Shown: positions 18,616-27,135 of the stretch, one piece after another | Numbering within the stretch: position 1 is the first letter of the stretch | How the letters are laid out: each line of letters opens with the position of its first letter | Virus record (IMG/VR): IMGVR_UViG_3300024433_000001 | Span: 1-58,212 of that record | From: a virus | DNA: 58,212 bases | Direction: 5' to 3' (one strand) | The notes under the pieces: generated by a model | Databases searched by the model: none | Told to the model about the DNA's origin: nothing | What the model saw: only the letters and a program-made list of their open reading frames with translations | Program-made: the position numbers and the translations under genes

Positions 18616-19005
18616 TTACACAGGATCGGCGATTGCGTCGCTGAACGTAGGCACTGTCACGGTGTTCCCGGAAGTCAACGACTGATTGGCGGCAAGTGTC
18701 GTAACCCACAGCACCTTTGCATTGGCACTATCGCATATCGCGACACAGTTTGCTGTACCAGTGTTTGTAATTGAAATACCGGATTGTTCGGTGACTGTCA
18801 GCTTCCGGCCACTTGGGGCTGCGTTTTCGACAGTATAATCCCCATTCCCATGACCTACAGTCATGTTGTGCTGAGCAAGCATATAGGTTGCGCTCGCTTC
18901 TGTGTATGTCGTGGGCTGGGCGCTGCAGACAAACAATTTGTCGCCATTGTCTGCCATGTACTTCAGAAGAGCGTCCATCACGTCATCATGTACAAACTTT
19001 GCCAT
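18616..19005 (-). CDS. Virion surface or fibre protein, copy 1 of a duplicated pair
   Basis: 129 residues. The middle (FVCSAQPTTYTEASATYML and GHGNGDYTV) is almost identical to the next gene upstream, whereas the N-terminal 20 and the C-terminal half differ. The C-terminal part is beta-rich with a Thr/Ser-rich strand pattern. Located between tail protein genes, it is probably a decoration or fibre-associated protein. Confidence 0.7.
   Translation of the reverse strand: MAKFVHDDVMDALLKYMADNGDKLFVCSAQPTTYTEASATYMLAQHNMTVGHGNGDYTVENAAPSGRKLTVTEQSGISITNTGTANCVAICDSANAKVLWVTTLAANQSLTSGNTVTVPTFSDAIADPV
18831..18945. repeat. Near-identical DNA patch shared by two paralogues (partner 19260-19375)
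   Basis: About 110 bp here match 19260-19375 with only a handful of differences, while the flanking coding sequence has diverged strongly. This pattern fits recent gene conversion or strong constraint on the shared core. Confidence 0.75.
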
Positions 19006-19030
19006 TTTTTGTTTCCTTTCATACAGTTAA

Positions 19031-19435
19031 CTACGGACTATCAGATATCTGCCAAAAAAGGCCTGGCACACTTACTGTGTCAGCGGCGCCAAGCGATTGA
19101 TATTGTATAAGCTCAAACACAACCAACACCTTACCAGCGCCCGCGCTATCGCAAATAGCGACACAAACAGCTAACCCAGGATTTGTAACACCAACCCCAG
19201 GTTGCGCAGCAATCGCTAAAGTGCGGATCATGCCGAACAGAATGAAACCGTCATATACGGTATAATCTCCATTCCCATGACCTACAGTCATGTTGTGCTG
19301 AGCAAGCATATAAGTTGCGCTCGCTTCTGTGTATGTCGTGGGCTGGCTGCTACAGACAAACAATTTGTTGCCATTGTCTGCTACATAGTTCAATGCCGCG
19401 CCAAACAGATCTTCGTGTGACACAGGAAACGCCAT
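19031..19435 (-). CDS. Virion surface or fibre protein, copy 2 of a duplicated pair
   Basis: 134 residues, paralogue of 18616-19005. Both share MxxNG(D/N)KLFVC and SQPTTYTEASATYML, and a common C-terminal Val-Ala-Ile-Cys-Asp-Ser strand. The stretch from about residue 60 to 85 is quite different, suggesting domain-level divergence after a tandem duplication. Function unknown beyond virion context. Confidence 0.7.
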   Translation of the reverse strand: MAFPVSHEDLFGAALNYVADNGNKLFVCSSQPTTYTEASATYMLAQHNMTVGHGNGDYTVYDGFILFGMIRTLAIAAQPGVGVTNPGLAVCVAICDSAGAGKVLVVFELIQYQSLGAADTVSVPGLFWQISDSP

Positions 19436-19440
19436 ATCTG

Positions 19441-19989
19441 TTAACTTTCAACCAACGCGCCAACCAACGCTGACGTATGGATATGACTGGCGTCGTTCGG
19501 GTTAATTGCAAAAAGTTCAACCAAACCTGGGCATGTAGACATAGTCGTGTGGGTTGTTGGGTTGACCACAAGCAAAGAAGCCTGCTGAACTGTTGGAGTG
19601 CTTGAACTATGGGTGTGGCTCGTGTTGTTCATAGCAAGATCCAGCTCGAGCGCAATGCTTGGCGATGAATGTCCGTGGCTTATTGAATCAGGTATGGGCA
19701 ATGACGCGACAGCTTCTGCAATAGAAACTTCTCGGGATGTTTGTGCATGGGTTGTGTTATCTATAGACAAACTGACCCCTATTATCAGGGTTTTCGAGGC
19801 GTATTCAATTGGATATGGGGCAGGCTGGGACGAATCCATTTCTTCATCAGCGACAGGCTCGTATGTCGGTTCGCAGGTATGGGCGTGCCAACAATTGTCG
19901 GGTTGCAACCGGAAATAGGACAGATAAAGTGGGGGGTCGAGTCTTGCGGATAAAACAAGGCTATATACCGATAGTTGATAGTCAGCCAT
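19441..19989 (-). CDS. Fibre-like protein with His-x-His repeats
   Basis: 182 residues. From residue 75 on there are four units of about 25-28 residues, each containing an Asn-(T/A)-(T/S)-His or Ser-His-x-His step (NTTHAQTS, SHGHSS, NTSHTHSS, ASHIHTS). HxH-bearing repeats of this kind occur in phage fibre and spike proteins, where the His pairs may coordinate metal along a trimeric rod. A WHAHTCE segment near residue 33 may be a degenerate extra unit. Metal binding is an inference. Confidence 0.65.
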   Translation of the reverse strand: MADYQLSVYSLVLSARLDPPLYLSYFRLQPDNCWHAHTCEPTYEPVADEEMDSSQPAPYPIEYASKTLIIGVSLSIDNTTHAQTSREVSIAEAVASLPIPDSISHGHSSPSIALELDLAMNNTSHTHSSSTPTVQQASLLVVNPTTHTTMSTCPGLVELFAINPNDASHIHTSALVGALVES

Positions 19990-19992
19990 GTG

Positions 19993-20337
19993 CTATCTCC
20001 CTAACAGAATACGGAGCGCTTGGCCTAAAAAATCTTGGGCTCGTTGTTGGTTTGCCAAGTCGTCACTATCTTCAACCAACGCTGAGGCGCATGTTAACGC
20101 CGCAAGGGCTTGCCGGCTGTCCTCAGCAACCTTCAATGTTGTGCCATTACTCGTTATTTTGGACGGGCTAGACATGGTGCCATCCGATTTAAGGAACAAA
20201 TCCGGGCGCATATCAGCCAAACGCCGCTGTGCGTCGTCCAGATAACCCTGAAGGGTCGAATCGTCCCAACGGTAATTGTTCTGGTCCTGATCGTTCAGAT
20301 TTTGTCGTATCACATCTATTACATCGCCTGCGGTCAT
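19993..20337 (-). CDS. Head-tail adaptor-like protein
   Basis: 114 residues, helical, with LQGYLDDAQRRLADMRPDLFL as its clearest feature. This arrangement matches the DUF6682-type phage adaptor proteins that sit between the neck and tail genes. It follows the 384-residue neck protein and precedes fibre genes, which agrees with a connector role. Confidence 0.65.
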   Translation of the reverse strand: MTAGDVIDVIRQNLNDQDQNNYRWDDSTLQGYLDDAQRRLADMRPDLFLKSDGTMSSPSKITSNGTTLKVAEDSRQALAALTCASALVEDSDDLANQQRAQDFLGQALRILLGR

Positions 20338-20349
20338 ATTGTCGGGCTC

Positions 20350-21504
20350 CTACACAAACTCCGGGATTGTTACTTGCAATGCGCCTGGTCCGCGTCTATC
20401 AAACGTTTCACGTTTGGCTTCGTTCACACCGACGTTGTAACTTTCCAGGTAAAATGCCGCGTTATTGGGGTCAAACCAAAGTTTGGCTGACATTGCTTTC
20501 AACGCGCCGATAGTTCCGTCAACAACCACACGACCCCACCGTTGTAGCAACCAGGTCGGGTAACCCGAACAATCTTCGTCGGGAATCAGCACAACCTCTA
20601 CGTCAATAGGTTCGCCATCTGTCGCAAACACCGGTAAAAGCCGTAGTGTGCCTCCATCTGCCGATACTTTATCGAATCCACATGCGGTACGGGCTACTAT
20701 CGTCCGAAAAGTCCAGTAATCCCCTTGGTCGTGGCCTGTAGTAGCCTCGAATGTGATGGTTATCCCATTGTTCAAGGTCTGTACTGACCCGGTGATTGGT
20801 ACACCTGTGGCGTTCCACGTGGAACCACCGTTATCAGACCATTTGAATGTGTCCGGGGCGCCTTCGGCATCAATCTCGATCTTGTACTGACATCCTGTGG
20901 CACCCGCAAACGCGCCTGTAACCGTTAAATCATTCAGGTTGTTGCCCCCACCGCTACCATTAACAAACGTCGCAGGGCCAACACTCGATGTGCGCGTTTG
21001 TACATTCAACACCCTGCGTACTGATGCGCTGTATGTCGTGATAATGGAATAGTTCTCTTGGTGGGCTGCTGAGGTAAGCGGAGCCAAATCTTCGTGCCAG
21101 ATCTCGCTCTTGACGCAGAAATCGTGTGCGCGTTTGCGTAAAACTTGTTTCATTAAAGGGTCAGGAACCCCGCCCACATAAGGCGCGACCTGTGGTATTA
21201 GGTTGTAAAGGTTTTCGCTCTGGTCTGCGCCCCCCGAGACCGTCCCCTGGAAGTAATACGTTTCGCCGGCGTAAACGATTTCTACATAGTATTCGTAGGT
21301 GAGGTTATCGGCTGGGTCCGTAAATGTATAGCTGTACGCGCCTGTGGACCCTTGGCTCATCACAGTATCATCTGCCACCACCACAGCCTGTGTATCAGTC
21401 CGCCTGGCACCATATGTCCCTGTCGGATCGGATAGTTTGCAGCTTGTCGGATCTACAAGAACGTTATCTACCTTGAACCGTTTCGCTATTGTTGTCTGGC
21501 TCAT
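20350..21504 (-). CDS. Neck/connector protein with an inserted beta domain
   Basis: 384 residues. Residues 1-92 form a beta-sandwich-like N-terminal domain. Residues of about 110-175 (RKRAHDFCVKSEIWHEDL, then YS-type strands) resemble phage neck proteins that bind under the portal. Residues of about 178-268 are an insertion with YKIEIDAEGAPDTFKWSDN and ITGSVQTLNNGI, a module seen as an add-on in many virion proteins. The neck sequence resumes with RLLPVFATDGEPIDVEVVL. Stop-to-start spacing with the adaptor gene is 12 nt. Confidence 0.65.
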   Translation of the reverse strand: MSQTTIAKRFKVDNVLVDPTSCKLSDPTGTYGARRTDTQAVVVADDTVMSQGSTGAYSYTFTDPADNLTYEYYVEIVYAGETYYFQGTVSGGADQSENLYNLIPQVAPYVGGVPDPLMKQVLRKRAHDFCVKSEIWHEDLAPLTSAAHQENYSIITTYSASVRRVLNVQTRTSSVGPATFVNGSGGGNNLNDLTVTGAFAGATGCQYKIEIDAEGAPDTFKWSDNGGSTWNATGVPITGSVQTLNNGITITFEATTGHDQGDYWTFRTIVARTACGFDKVSADGGTLRLLPVFATDGEPIDVEVVLIPDEDCSGYPTWLLQRWGRVVVDGTIGALKAMSAKLWFDPNNAAFYLESYNVGVNEAKRETFDRRGPGALQVTIPEFV

Positions 21505-21525
21505 TTAATCTGTTTCCTCGCGCCG

Positions 21526-21651
21526 TTAGTCCGAACTTTCGTCCTCAAGCGTGAACACATCGTCTTCGAGGATAATATCATGCACAGGACTTTCCGGTTG
21601 CGGCGTTACCCCGAAACCATGCGACAAAATCGATAGCGCATCAACCTCCAT
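21526..21651 (-). CDS. Very small acidic protein
   Basis: 41 residues, strongly acidic at the C-terminus (ILEDDVFTLEDESSD). Its ATG overlaps the TAA stop of the upstream gene as TAATG, so it is probably translated by reinitiation. It fills a gap that would otherwise hold no gene. Function unknown; confidence rests on overlap and reading-frame length only. Confidence 0.45.
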   Translation of the reverse strand: MEVDALSILSHGFGVTPQPESPVHDIILEDDVFTLEDESSD

Positions 21652-22487
21652 TAGCTCTTTACCCTTCCACTACCATTTGTTTGAATTGTCAGCGTAATTA
21701 CCTTTGTTGTATCGTCGTTTGCGTAAAATTCGAGTGTAAGCGGATCGGTTGCCGTCCGAATGACTTTACCGCCTACCAACGAAGAAATTCGTTTCAAAGC
21801 TGTCTGGACATCTAAACTGCCATCAACGATTCCGGCGAGAATTGCGTCCCGGACTTCGTTTGCTGATGGGTCGTTCAAAGCGGCAACTGCGTTCGAGATA
21901 TTAGTTTGGTTGGCGAGAGTGGCATCACCGCCGCTAGGGGCTTGTTCTAAAGCGTTTTGGGTAAACCGATAAACGCCCCCGTCTTGTTCTACAGCCGTAT
22001 CAACTTTATCTGTCACACTCTGAATAGTTGATAGTGCAGCCACATTGGATGCGACGACTTCACCAGAGGCGTTACAGGCCAGTTTGTTGTTTGCGTTTGT
22101 CAACACGGCCCCGCCTATCACGGCAGCAGCCACTGTAGCCCATTCTGTGTCACCATGGGTTTTCAACCCGCCCGCGTCCAGGAAGTCTGTGCCCGCCCCT
22201 TGCCAATATCCGCTCTTTGACCCTACAGCCGGATCGCCTGGCGCTGGCGCCGATCCAACTTGTTGAAATGACACGATAAAATAGGAACCGGCGCTTACTG
22301 CCGGGAAGGTTCCAGTGTACACCCCGCTGGTATCTTGTTCTGTAAGCGTAATGTCGTAGGTGGCCCAATTGGCTTTGGCGTAGGCCTCGAACGCGGAACC
22401 ATTCCAGATATTGCCCGAGCTGTCCCGGACATGAAAGTATAGGGTTTCCCCTGTCCGACCTCGGGCTATCATAATTTCCTGGGCCAT
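21651..22487 (-). CDS. Virion structural protein, modular
   Basis: 278 residues. Residues 1-95 form a beta domain (GETLYFHVRDSSGNIWNG ... SGVYTGTFP) of the kind attached to tail-fibre or baseplate proteins. The centre is Ala/Asn-rich and helical, like fibre shafts, and the C-terminal 45 residues (RTATDPLTLEFYANDDTT) are a further beta hairpin domain. Its ATG overlaps the stop of 22487-22948 by 1 nt. Probable tail or fibre component. Confidence 0.65.
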   Translation of the reverse strand: MAQEIMIARGRTGETLYFHVRDSSGNIWNGSAFEAYAKANWATYDITLTEQDTSGVYTGTFPAVSAGSYFIVSFQQVGSAPAPGDPAVGSKSGYWQGAGTDFLDAGGLKTHGDTEWATVAAAVIGGAVLTNANNKLACNASGEVVASNVAALSTIQSVTDKVDTAVEQDGGVYRFTQNALEQAPSGGDATLANQTNISNAVAALNDPSANEVRDAILAGIVDGSLDVQTALKRISSLVGGKVIRTATDPLTLEFYANDDTTKVITLTIQTNGSGRVKS

Positions 22488-22948
22488 TATATAAACACCC
22501 TTATGTCAGTGATGTACCCGTCTGTGCCGTTATCACTATTCTCAATGTCCGACATGCCTGGGCGAAGATAAACCTGTGCAAACGATATTGAGTTGCTGTC
22601 CAACCCGGGCGGAGACGGGCTTACATTTTCGGCCCCTTGTTTGATGTTCACGCCTGCACCCAACGTAAACTGGACAAGGTCTATCCGATCATTATTCGTC
22701 GGTTTGGTCAGCGTCGGCGTCTCTGTAGCAGCAAGCCGAGCGATCCGTTTTGATATAAAACCCCGAAACGTGCCTACCTCGACCTTCATCGAGGGGGGAT
22801 CTTCTGCAACAACCTGGCCTTCATCGCCATCATTGCGGATCACACCGTCACCGCCGCCCCAAGCCAGCGATAGGATATACTCGAACTCTGGGTTGCTTAT
22901 TTCACATAAAACAAGTGGCATACCAAATCCCTTGTTTACTTGTGCCAT
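22487..22948 (-). CDS. Virion structural protein
   Basis: 153 residues, beta-rich. It contains a Gly-rich turn (WGGGDGV), a segment VxVGTFRGFISKRIARLA, and a C-terminal Asp/Asn-rich stretch ending in YITDIRVFI. It overlaps both neighbours slightly, as expected in a tightly packed tail operon. No family recognised. Confidence 0.65.
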   Translation of the reverse strand: MAQVNKGFGMPLVLCEISNPEFEYILSLAWGGGDGVIRNDGDEGQVVAEDPPSMKVEVGTFRGFISKRIARLAATETPTLTKPTNNDRIDLVQFTLGAGVNIKQGAENVSPSPPGLDSNSISFAQVYLRPGMSDIENSDNGTDGYITDIRVFI

Positions 22949-24291
22949 TCGCTCTCGTGTGGCAACTTCATTTCTAATGTTACGAATTGCCGAATAAATA
23001 ATAGGTTCCCTGACTGCGTGTGCCAGGGAGCTGCTTCAAGATAGTCTCCCCAGGCGCGTACGCCGGAACGTAGATTAAACCAAGCTACCATATCAGGTTC
23101 TGCGGAATTGAGTTGTGGTTGAATTACAATTCTAAAATCGTCTCCGCCCGGCAAAATAACGTTGTGAACGCTTTCTCCTGCCGGTATTGTTGTGGCAGAA
23201 GGGGAAACGGTAGGGTCGCTGTAAGACCCCCTAAATGTTCTGAACAGCATATCTGGCGCCCAGCTTGCTGGCACAAGCTCCTGGCATTGGTCATATCTTA
23301 CAAACTTGAGTTGGGCCGGAATGTCATTATCGCCCCACCAGTTGCCTATTAAGAAATAACGGTTTGTGGCCCAGCAAAAATTCCAATGAAAAAATATGGC
23401 AAATGTAGCATAATACTTTGTTTCTAAACCAACTTGCCCCATAAAAAAAGAGCCGGGAGGCGTGTCAATCCAAACAAGTGGATTTAGAAGTACACGAAAA
23501 GTATAGTCGGCAAGATATTCAAAAATATACTGCCATGTCGGATATATACGATCCACGAGGTATGGACAGCCAGACGAACCATCATGGGATATATTAGGGT
23601 TTATTTTGTCAGGGAACAATGGGCGTAGTTCCGTGTATGGCTGTGGCGGCCACCCCCCGCTTGCGGCGCTTACATACAAACGATCCGAATACTCTGAATA
23701 GGGACTATCGGGATCATATACAGCCCCCTCCGTACCCCACCAACCCTCGAATGGGGACGTAGCAGAAAAAACCCCCACATAATGATCTCCTTCAGTGGTC
23801 GGAGGCCACTCGATCTCTTCGGCAACTGAAGAAATATAGCAAAGATGATCTATAATAGTGCGAATGTCGTAAACAGACTGTTGCCACGACTCGGTTAGGT
23901 TAAAGGCAAACGGATGTGATACAGTTGTTGGCCCAGAATAACTCGTCCCGTCTGCGTCCGCCCACCGATATTGGGTACCGAACTTCGCACCCCCATGTGC
24001 GGCACAGTATTCAATGCTAGTTGTCTTTTCATGTAAAAGTTGTCTTATCATGTCACGCGCGTTTCGGCGACCTAAGAAAAATGCGGTTCCATCATCTTGG
24101 CCTACTAGAGCATTGTTCTCGGGGTTGGCATGCAACCAGCTGAAATCTGTTTTGTCTTGTCCAACAAACTCCCGACGACGATTGATTTCTCTAGCAAGTT
24201 GCGCCCAGATGTCGGATTTCAGCGGCCCCTCGGCACACGGATTTTTCCTTTGGAGCCAGTTCCCTACAGGTGGTAGATATTGTATTGCCAT
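22936..24291 (-). CDS. Virion protein, Trp/Tyr-rich, family unknown
   Basis: 451 residues with unusually many aromatic residues (for example WWGTEG, YPTWQYIFEYL, FFHWNFCWATNRYF). Three Cys are scattered and do not form an obvious metal site. The composition suits a beta-rich, carbohydrate-facing virion component. The next protein downstream overlaps it by 13 nt. No specific role claimed. Confidence 0.65.
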   Translation of the reverse strand: MAIQYLPPVGNWLQRKNPCAEGPLKSDIWAQLAREINRRREFVGQDKTDFSWLHANPENNALVGQDDGTAFFLGRRNARDMIRQLLHEKTTSIEYCAAHGGAKFGTQYRWADADGTSYSGPTTVSHPFAFNLTESWQQSVYDIRTIIDHLCYISSVAEEIEWPPTTEGDHYVGVFSATSPFEGWWGTEGAVYDPDSPYSEYSDRLYVSAASGGWPPQPYTELRPLFPDKINPNISHDGSSGCPYLVDRIYPTWQYIFEYLADYTFRVLLNPLVWIDTPPGSFFMGQVGLETKYYATFAIFFHWNFCWATNRYFLIGNWWGDNDIPAQLKFVRYDQCQELVPASWAPDMLFRTFRGSYSDPTVSPSATTIPAGESVHNVILPGGDDFRIVIQPQLNSAEPDMVAWFNLRSGVRAWGDYLEAAPWHTQSGNLLFIRQFVTLEMKLPHESEWHK

Positions 24292-24292
24292 G

Positions 24293-24544
24293 TTATTTTC
24301 CGCCTGAGACTGCTTCCCTCAGCTTATCCAAGGCTTGCCAGATTCGAGTTATCTCATCTTTGATCTCTGTTAGTTGTCTCTGGGCGCTTTCTTGAAAAAT
24401 CTCAAAAGCCTCTCTTCCTATATATTTTATCCCAGGGTTGTTTTTGTTTTTCCTGGAAGGTACAAGTCTGATAATAGCCGCTGTTATTGGTGCAGAGAAA
24501 GCAAGCATAACTAGACCAACACTTAAGATTGAAGTTGGTTCCAT
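24293..24544 (-). CDS. Membrane-anchored coiled-coil protein, holin or XhlA-like
   Basis: 83 residues. Residues 5-26 (ILSVGLVMLAFSAPITAAII) form one membrane helix, a short basic stretch follows (RLVPSRKNKN), then a coiled coil from about 50 to 78 with heptads. This shape matches small phage proteins that support lysis, though the more usual XhlA-type order is reversed. Together with the two exported proteins upstream it forms a membrane-facing group inside the virion operon. Confidence 0.55.
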   Translation of the reverse strand: MEPTSILSVGLVMLAFSAPITAAIIRLVPSRKNKNNPGIKYIGREAFEIFQESAQRQLTEIKDEITRIWQALDKLREAVSGGK

Positions 24545-24558
24545 TATTGATCCTTTCT

Positions 24559-24906
24559 TTAGGGTTTTGGTATCTCAACTATTTCTTCTTTTGTTATTGT
24601 TTTAATCGCTCTAACAATTTCGGAATCATCTTCCCAACCAGCCATAAAAGCATCCTGCAACCATCGTTTGGCAACTTCTTTCCGTTTTGCCTCATCTAGG
24701 GGCGGTTTCAGAGCCAATTCGATTGCATCTAGTTGTTCTTGGGTCAATAACGATTCTAAAATATGAACTACCCTCACAGCATCTCGATTCATGATCGTGA
24801 TGATTGCTTTTGGATGTTTGAAAGCTGGTGATTCCTGGGCAATCACAACTGTCGACCCTATAGCTATCGGGATAGCCAAAGCAACAAAAAACAGAATCTT
24901 ATACAT
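24559..24906 (-). CDS. Exported small helical protein
   Basis: 115 residues. The N-terminus is a clear signal sequence: MYK, then a hydrophobic run to about residue 18, then an Ala-Gln-Glu cleavage context (VIAQES). The mature part is helical and charged, ending in KEEIVEIPKP. It has no Cys, so it is unlikely to be a lipoprotein. It may be a periplasmic lysis helper or superinfection-exclusion factor; neither is shown. Confidence 0.6.
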   Translation of the reverse strand: MYKILFFVALAIPIAIGSTVVIAQESPAFKHPKAIITIMNRDAVRVVHILESLLTQEQLDAIELALKPPLDEAKRKEVAKRWLQDAFMAGWEDDSEIVRAIKTITKEEIVEIPKP

Positions 24907-24915
24907 TTCCCCTCC

Positions 24916-26244
24916 TCAGTTTACGTCTGTCCATGTTCCATAACTACCAGTAACAACCCAAAATGAATTATTGACGGCGAGTAATGTTACAGTATTTCCA
25001 TGTGTAGAGGATCGAATTGCGTCACCGACAGCGTTTGTTAAACCTAAAATCCTGTCTGCATTGTCAGGATTAACGTCCATATTCTGTATTGCTAAAACAA
25101 CAAAAGTATAAGACATTCCGATAGCTGTACTTGCTTCTGGAAGATTCCAAACGCCTGCGCCGCCCGCTCCTGCATTAGTTTGTACTGTCTCAGTTTCGGC
25201 AATTGAACATGTTTTCCCATCTACATCGTTTACCACTTTCCTTAACATCCCGTAGGCTTCTGCTCCGCCATCTCCATAAATCGTTCCTTCTGCGCACAAA
25301 TTGCCTGTTACTTGTAAACCCCCGTTGATTAGGACTTTGTTGTTTGGATCGAGTGTGATAAGATTTGGATCTGCCGTTGCTCCTATTTGAAGACCATCTA
25401 CAGCAAGGTCGCCGTCCAGTTGCAGGTTGCCCGAGTTGTCAAATCTCCAGATCTCAGTTGATCCGCCATTATAGGCTTTGACCCCGCCAGTGCCGCCCCA
25501 CCGGTTTAGCTGGACGTAACTCGTGCCGCTGGCCATTAGACCCAATATCTGGTTTGTGGCACCGGGGAACAGGGACAGATTCACATTTGTAGGCGATCGG
25601 ATAAATGACCCTAACCCTGAGAAATTGTTGTTAACGCACAATGCCGCAGCGCTTGTATCTATACTAATTGTTCCAGCGTTTATGATGTTGCCGCCGCCCA
25701 CAGTAAGATCACCACCAATAGTCAGGTTTTTGTTCAAATCAAATTCATCGCCCGCCTCGTCCCAGGACAGTTTGGGTGTGCCGGTCACCCCTACAGTTAT
25801 CAGGTCGGCGTTGGCGTCGCCTGTCGGGTCAACGTCAAGGCCGTCTTCGTCAACTTGGAGATATGTCAATTTGGTGGTCTGGCCGATAGCGCTCCCGTCT
25901 ATTGTTAGCTGATCAGCCACGTCGCCGTCATCCCAAGGATGTGCGATGTTAACCCAATCGCCAGTGATGGTCTCTGCTTCGTCAAGCATTCCAATGCTTG
26001 CGGTATCAGACAATGCGTCGCTATTTATCTGAACCCCGCCGATTTTGTAAAGTTTGCCTGTACCGATATCGACGCCACCATCCGTGTTGATCTGGCCGTC
26101 TTTCTCGAAGTCAGCGCCACCGTTAACCGAATCGCCATAGCCCCCACCAACACAAAGTTCCTCAATGTATCGAGGGTTCGACCCTATCCCAACAGAACAT
26201 AGAACAAGACAACTGATTACCAAAATCCTGATATAACGGTTCAT
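24916..26244 (-). CDS. Fibre-like protein with an N-terminal signal sequence
   Basis: About 442 residues from the start at 26244, chosen because GGGAG is 8 nt upstream. Residues 1-22 (MNRYIRILVISCLVLCSVGI) look like a signal peptide. The rest is Gly/Asp/Asn-rich with repeated beta-strand and turn units such as LTIGGDLTVGGG and LQLDGDLAVDGL, as in tail fibres or head fibres. Virion proteins normally lack signal peptides, so either this part is exported before lysis or the segment anchors the fibre in another way. Confidence 0.65.
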   Translation of the reverse strand: MNRYIRILVISCLVLCSVGIGSNPRYIEELCVGGGYGDSVNGGADFEKDGQINTDGGVDIGTGKLYKIGGVQINSDALSDTASIGMLDEAETITGDWVNIAHPWDDGDVADQLTIDGSAIGQTTKLTYLQVDEDGLDVDPTGDANADLITVGVTGTPKLSWDEAGDEFDLNKNLTIGGDLTVGGGNIINAGTISIDTSAAALCVNNNFSGLGSFIRSPTNVNLSLFPGATNQILGLMASGTSYVQLNRWGGTGGVKAYNGGSTEIWRFDNSGNLQLDGDLAVDGLQIGATADPNLITLDPNNKVLINGGLQVTGNLCAEGTIYGDGGAEAYGMLRKVVNDVDGKTCSIAETETVQTNAGAGGAGVWNLPEASTAIGMSYTFVVLAIQNMDVNPDNADRILGLTNAVGDAIRSSTHGNTVTLLAVNNSFWVVTGSYGTWTDVN

Positions 26245-26248
26245 CCGG

Positions 26249-26692
26249 CTATCTCCCTGTCCCGACACGTTCCTCCCGCTCGGATTCGAGTTCTTTCAAC
26301 TGTCTGCGCATACCGTCTACTGTAAGGTCTGGCGGCATTTCATAGCCAAAATGTGTAATGGCATACGCCATCAGCGCCGGGCGTGTCCGCAACCTATCTA
26401 TTGTCGATTTTGTCCGTGGACGGCCACCCAACCGGTTTGTTGGACCGTGGTCGGCTACGGGCTCGGTCTCATGCGATACTTCGGTTGGCTCAACTGCCTC
26501 GATCTCGGGCCCGACATCTGGCCCAGCCTCGGGTTCGCTGTCTACAGACTCTGCGATAACCCGCGTTGAGGGCAAAGGTTCCTGGCCGGTAACCTGATCC
26601 CGCGTTATTTCCTGCATATCATTCTGGGCCGCAAGTTCCGGTGTCCACAGGAATGTCGCTCGGTCGTTTCTCATCAAATATCGCGTTGCCAT
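26249..26692 (-). CDS. Acidic low-complexity protein of the head cluster
   Basis: 147 residues. A short N-terminal domain (MATRYLMRNDRATFLWTP) resembles small phage proteins that begin this way, followed by a long Glu/Pro/Val-rich disordered tract and a basic helical end (MRRQLKELESEREERV). Its place between decoration proteins and fibre genes suggests a virion or assembly role. Confidence 0.6.
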   Translation of the reverse strand: MATRYLMRNDRATFLWTPELAAQNDMQEITRDQVTGQEPLPSTRVIAESVDSEPEAGPDVGPEIEAVEPTEVSHETEPVADHGPTNRLGGRPRTKSTIDRLRTRPALMAYAITHFGYEMPPDLTVDGMRRQLKELESEREERVGTGR

Positions 26693-26731
26693 ATAACCAC
26701 CATCCTTTCGCTACCCTGTAACCAAACCGGT

Positions 26732-27103
26732 TTATCCGATAATCGCCTCAAACGTACCGGATTTCGATGCGCCCCCTGCCGTAACCACAACTTTGATCCG
26801 TTCGCCAGCAACCCAGATGTGACATTCAACGGGTTCGCCTGCCGCAGCGTACAACGATGCCGCACCAGCCGGGTCGTGGGTCGGTTGCCGGGGACAAATA
26901 GCTTTACTAGCGTTTACGTTGTTCTCGGTCCAGACATTTTGCCCTGTCTTGTCTGTGGTAATGGCAAAGTCCACCCCATCGGCAAAATCCACTTTTGTAT
27001 AAGCGATTCTAAGCACCCGCCCTTGCGCGGCAGGGAAATATGCCGTGGCGCCACCGCCGGCAGCCGTTATAACAGAGATCGTATATCGTTCGGGCCTTTC
27101 CAT
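26732..27103 (-). CDS. Putative capsid decoration protein, small beta type
   Basis: 123 residues, beta-rich with little helix: VLRIAYTKVDFADGVDFAI and GERIKVVVTAGGASKSG. The layout is that of small beta-barrel proteins encoded after the major capsid protein. Assigned by position and composition only. Confidence 0.6.
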   Translation of the reverse strand: MERPERYTISVITAAGGGATAYFPAAQGRVLRIAYTKVDFADGVDFAITTDKTGQNVWTENNVNASKAICPRQPTHDPAGAASLYAAAGEPVECHIWVAGERIKVVVTAGGASKSGTFEAIIG

Positions 27104-27135
27104 ACCAAGATCCTTTCACAGTAGTTCAAAGGGAA

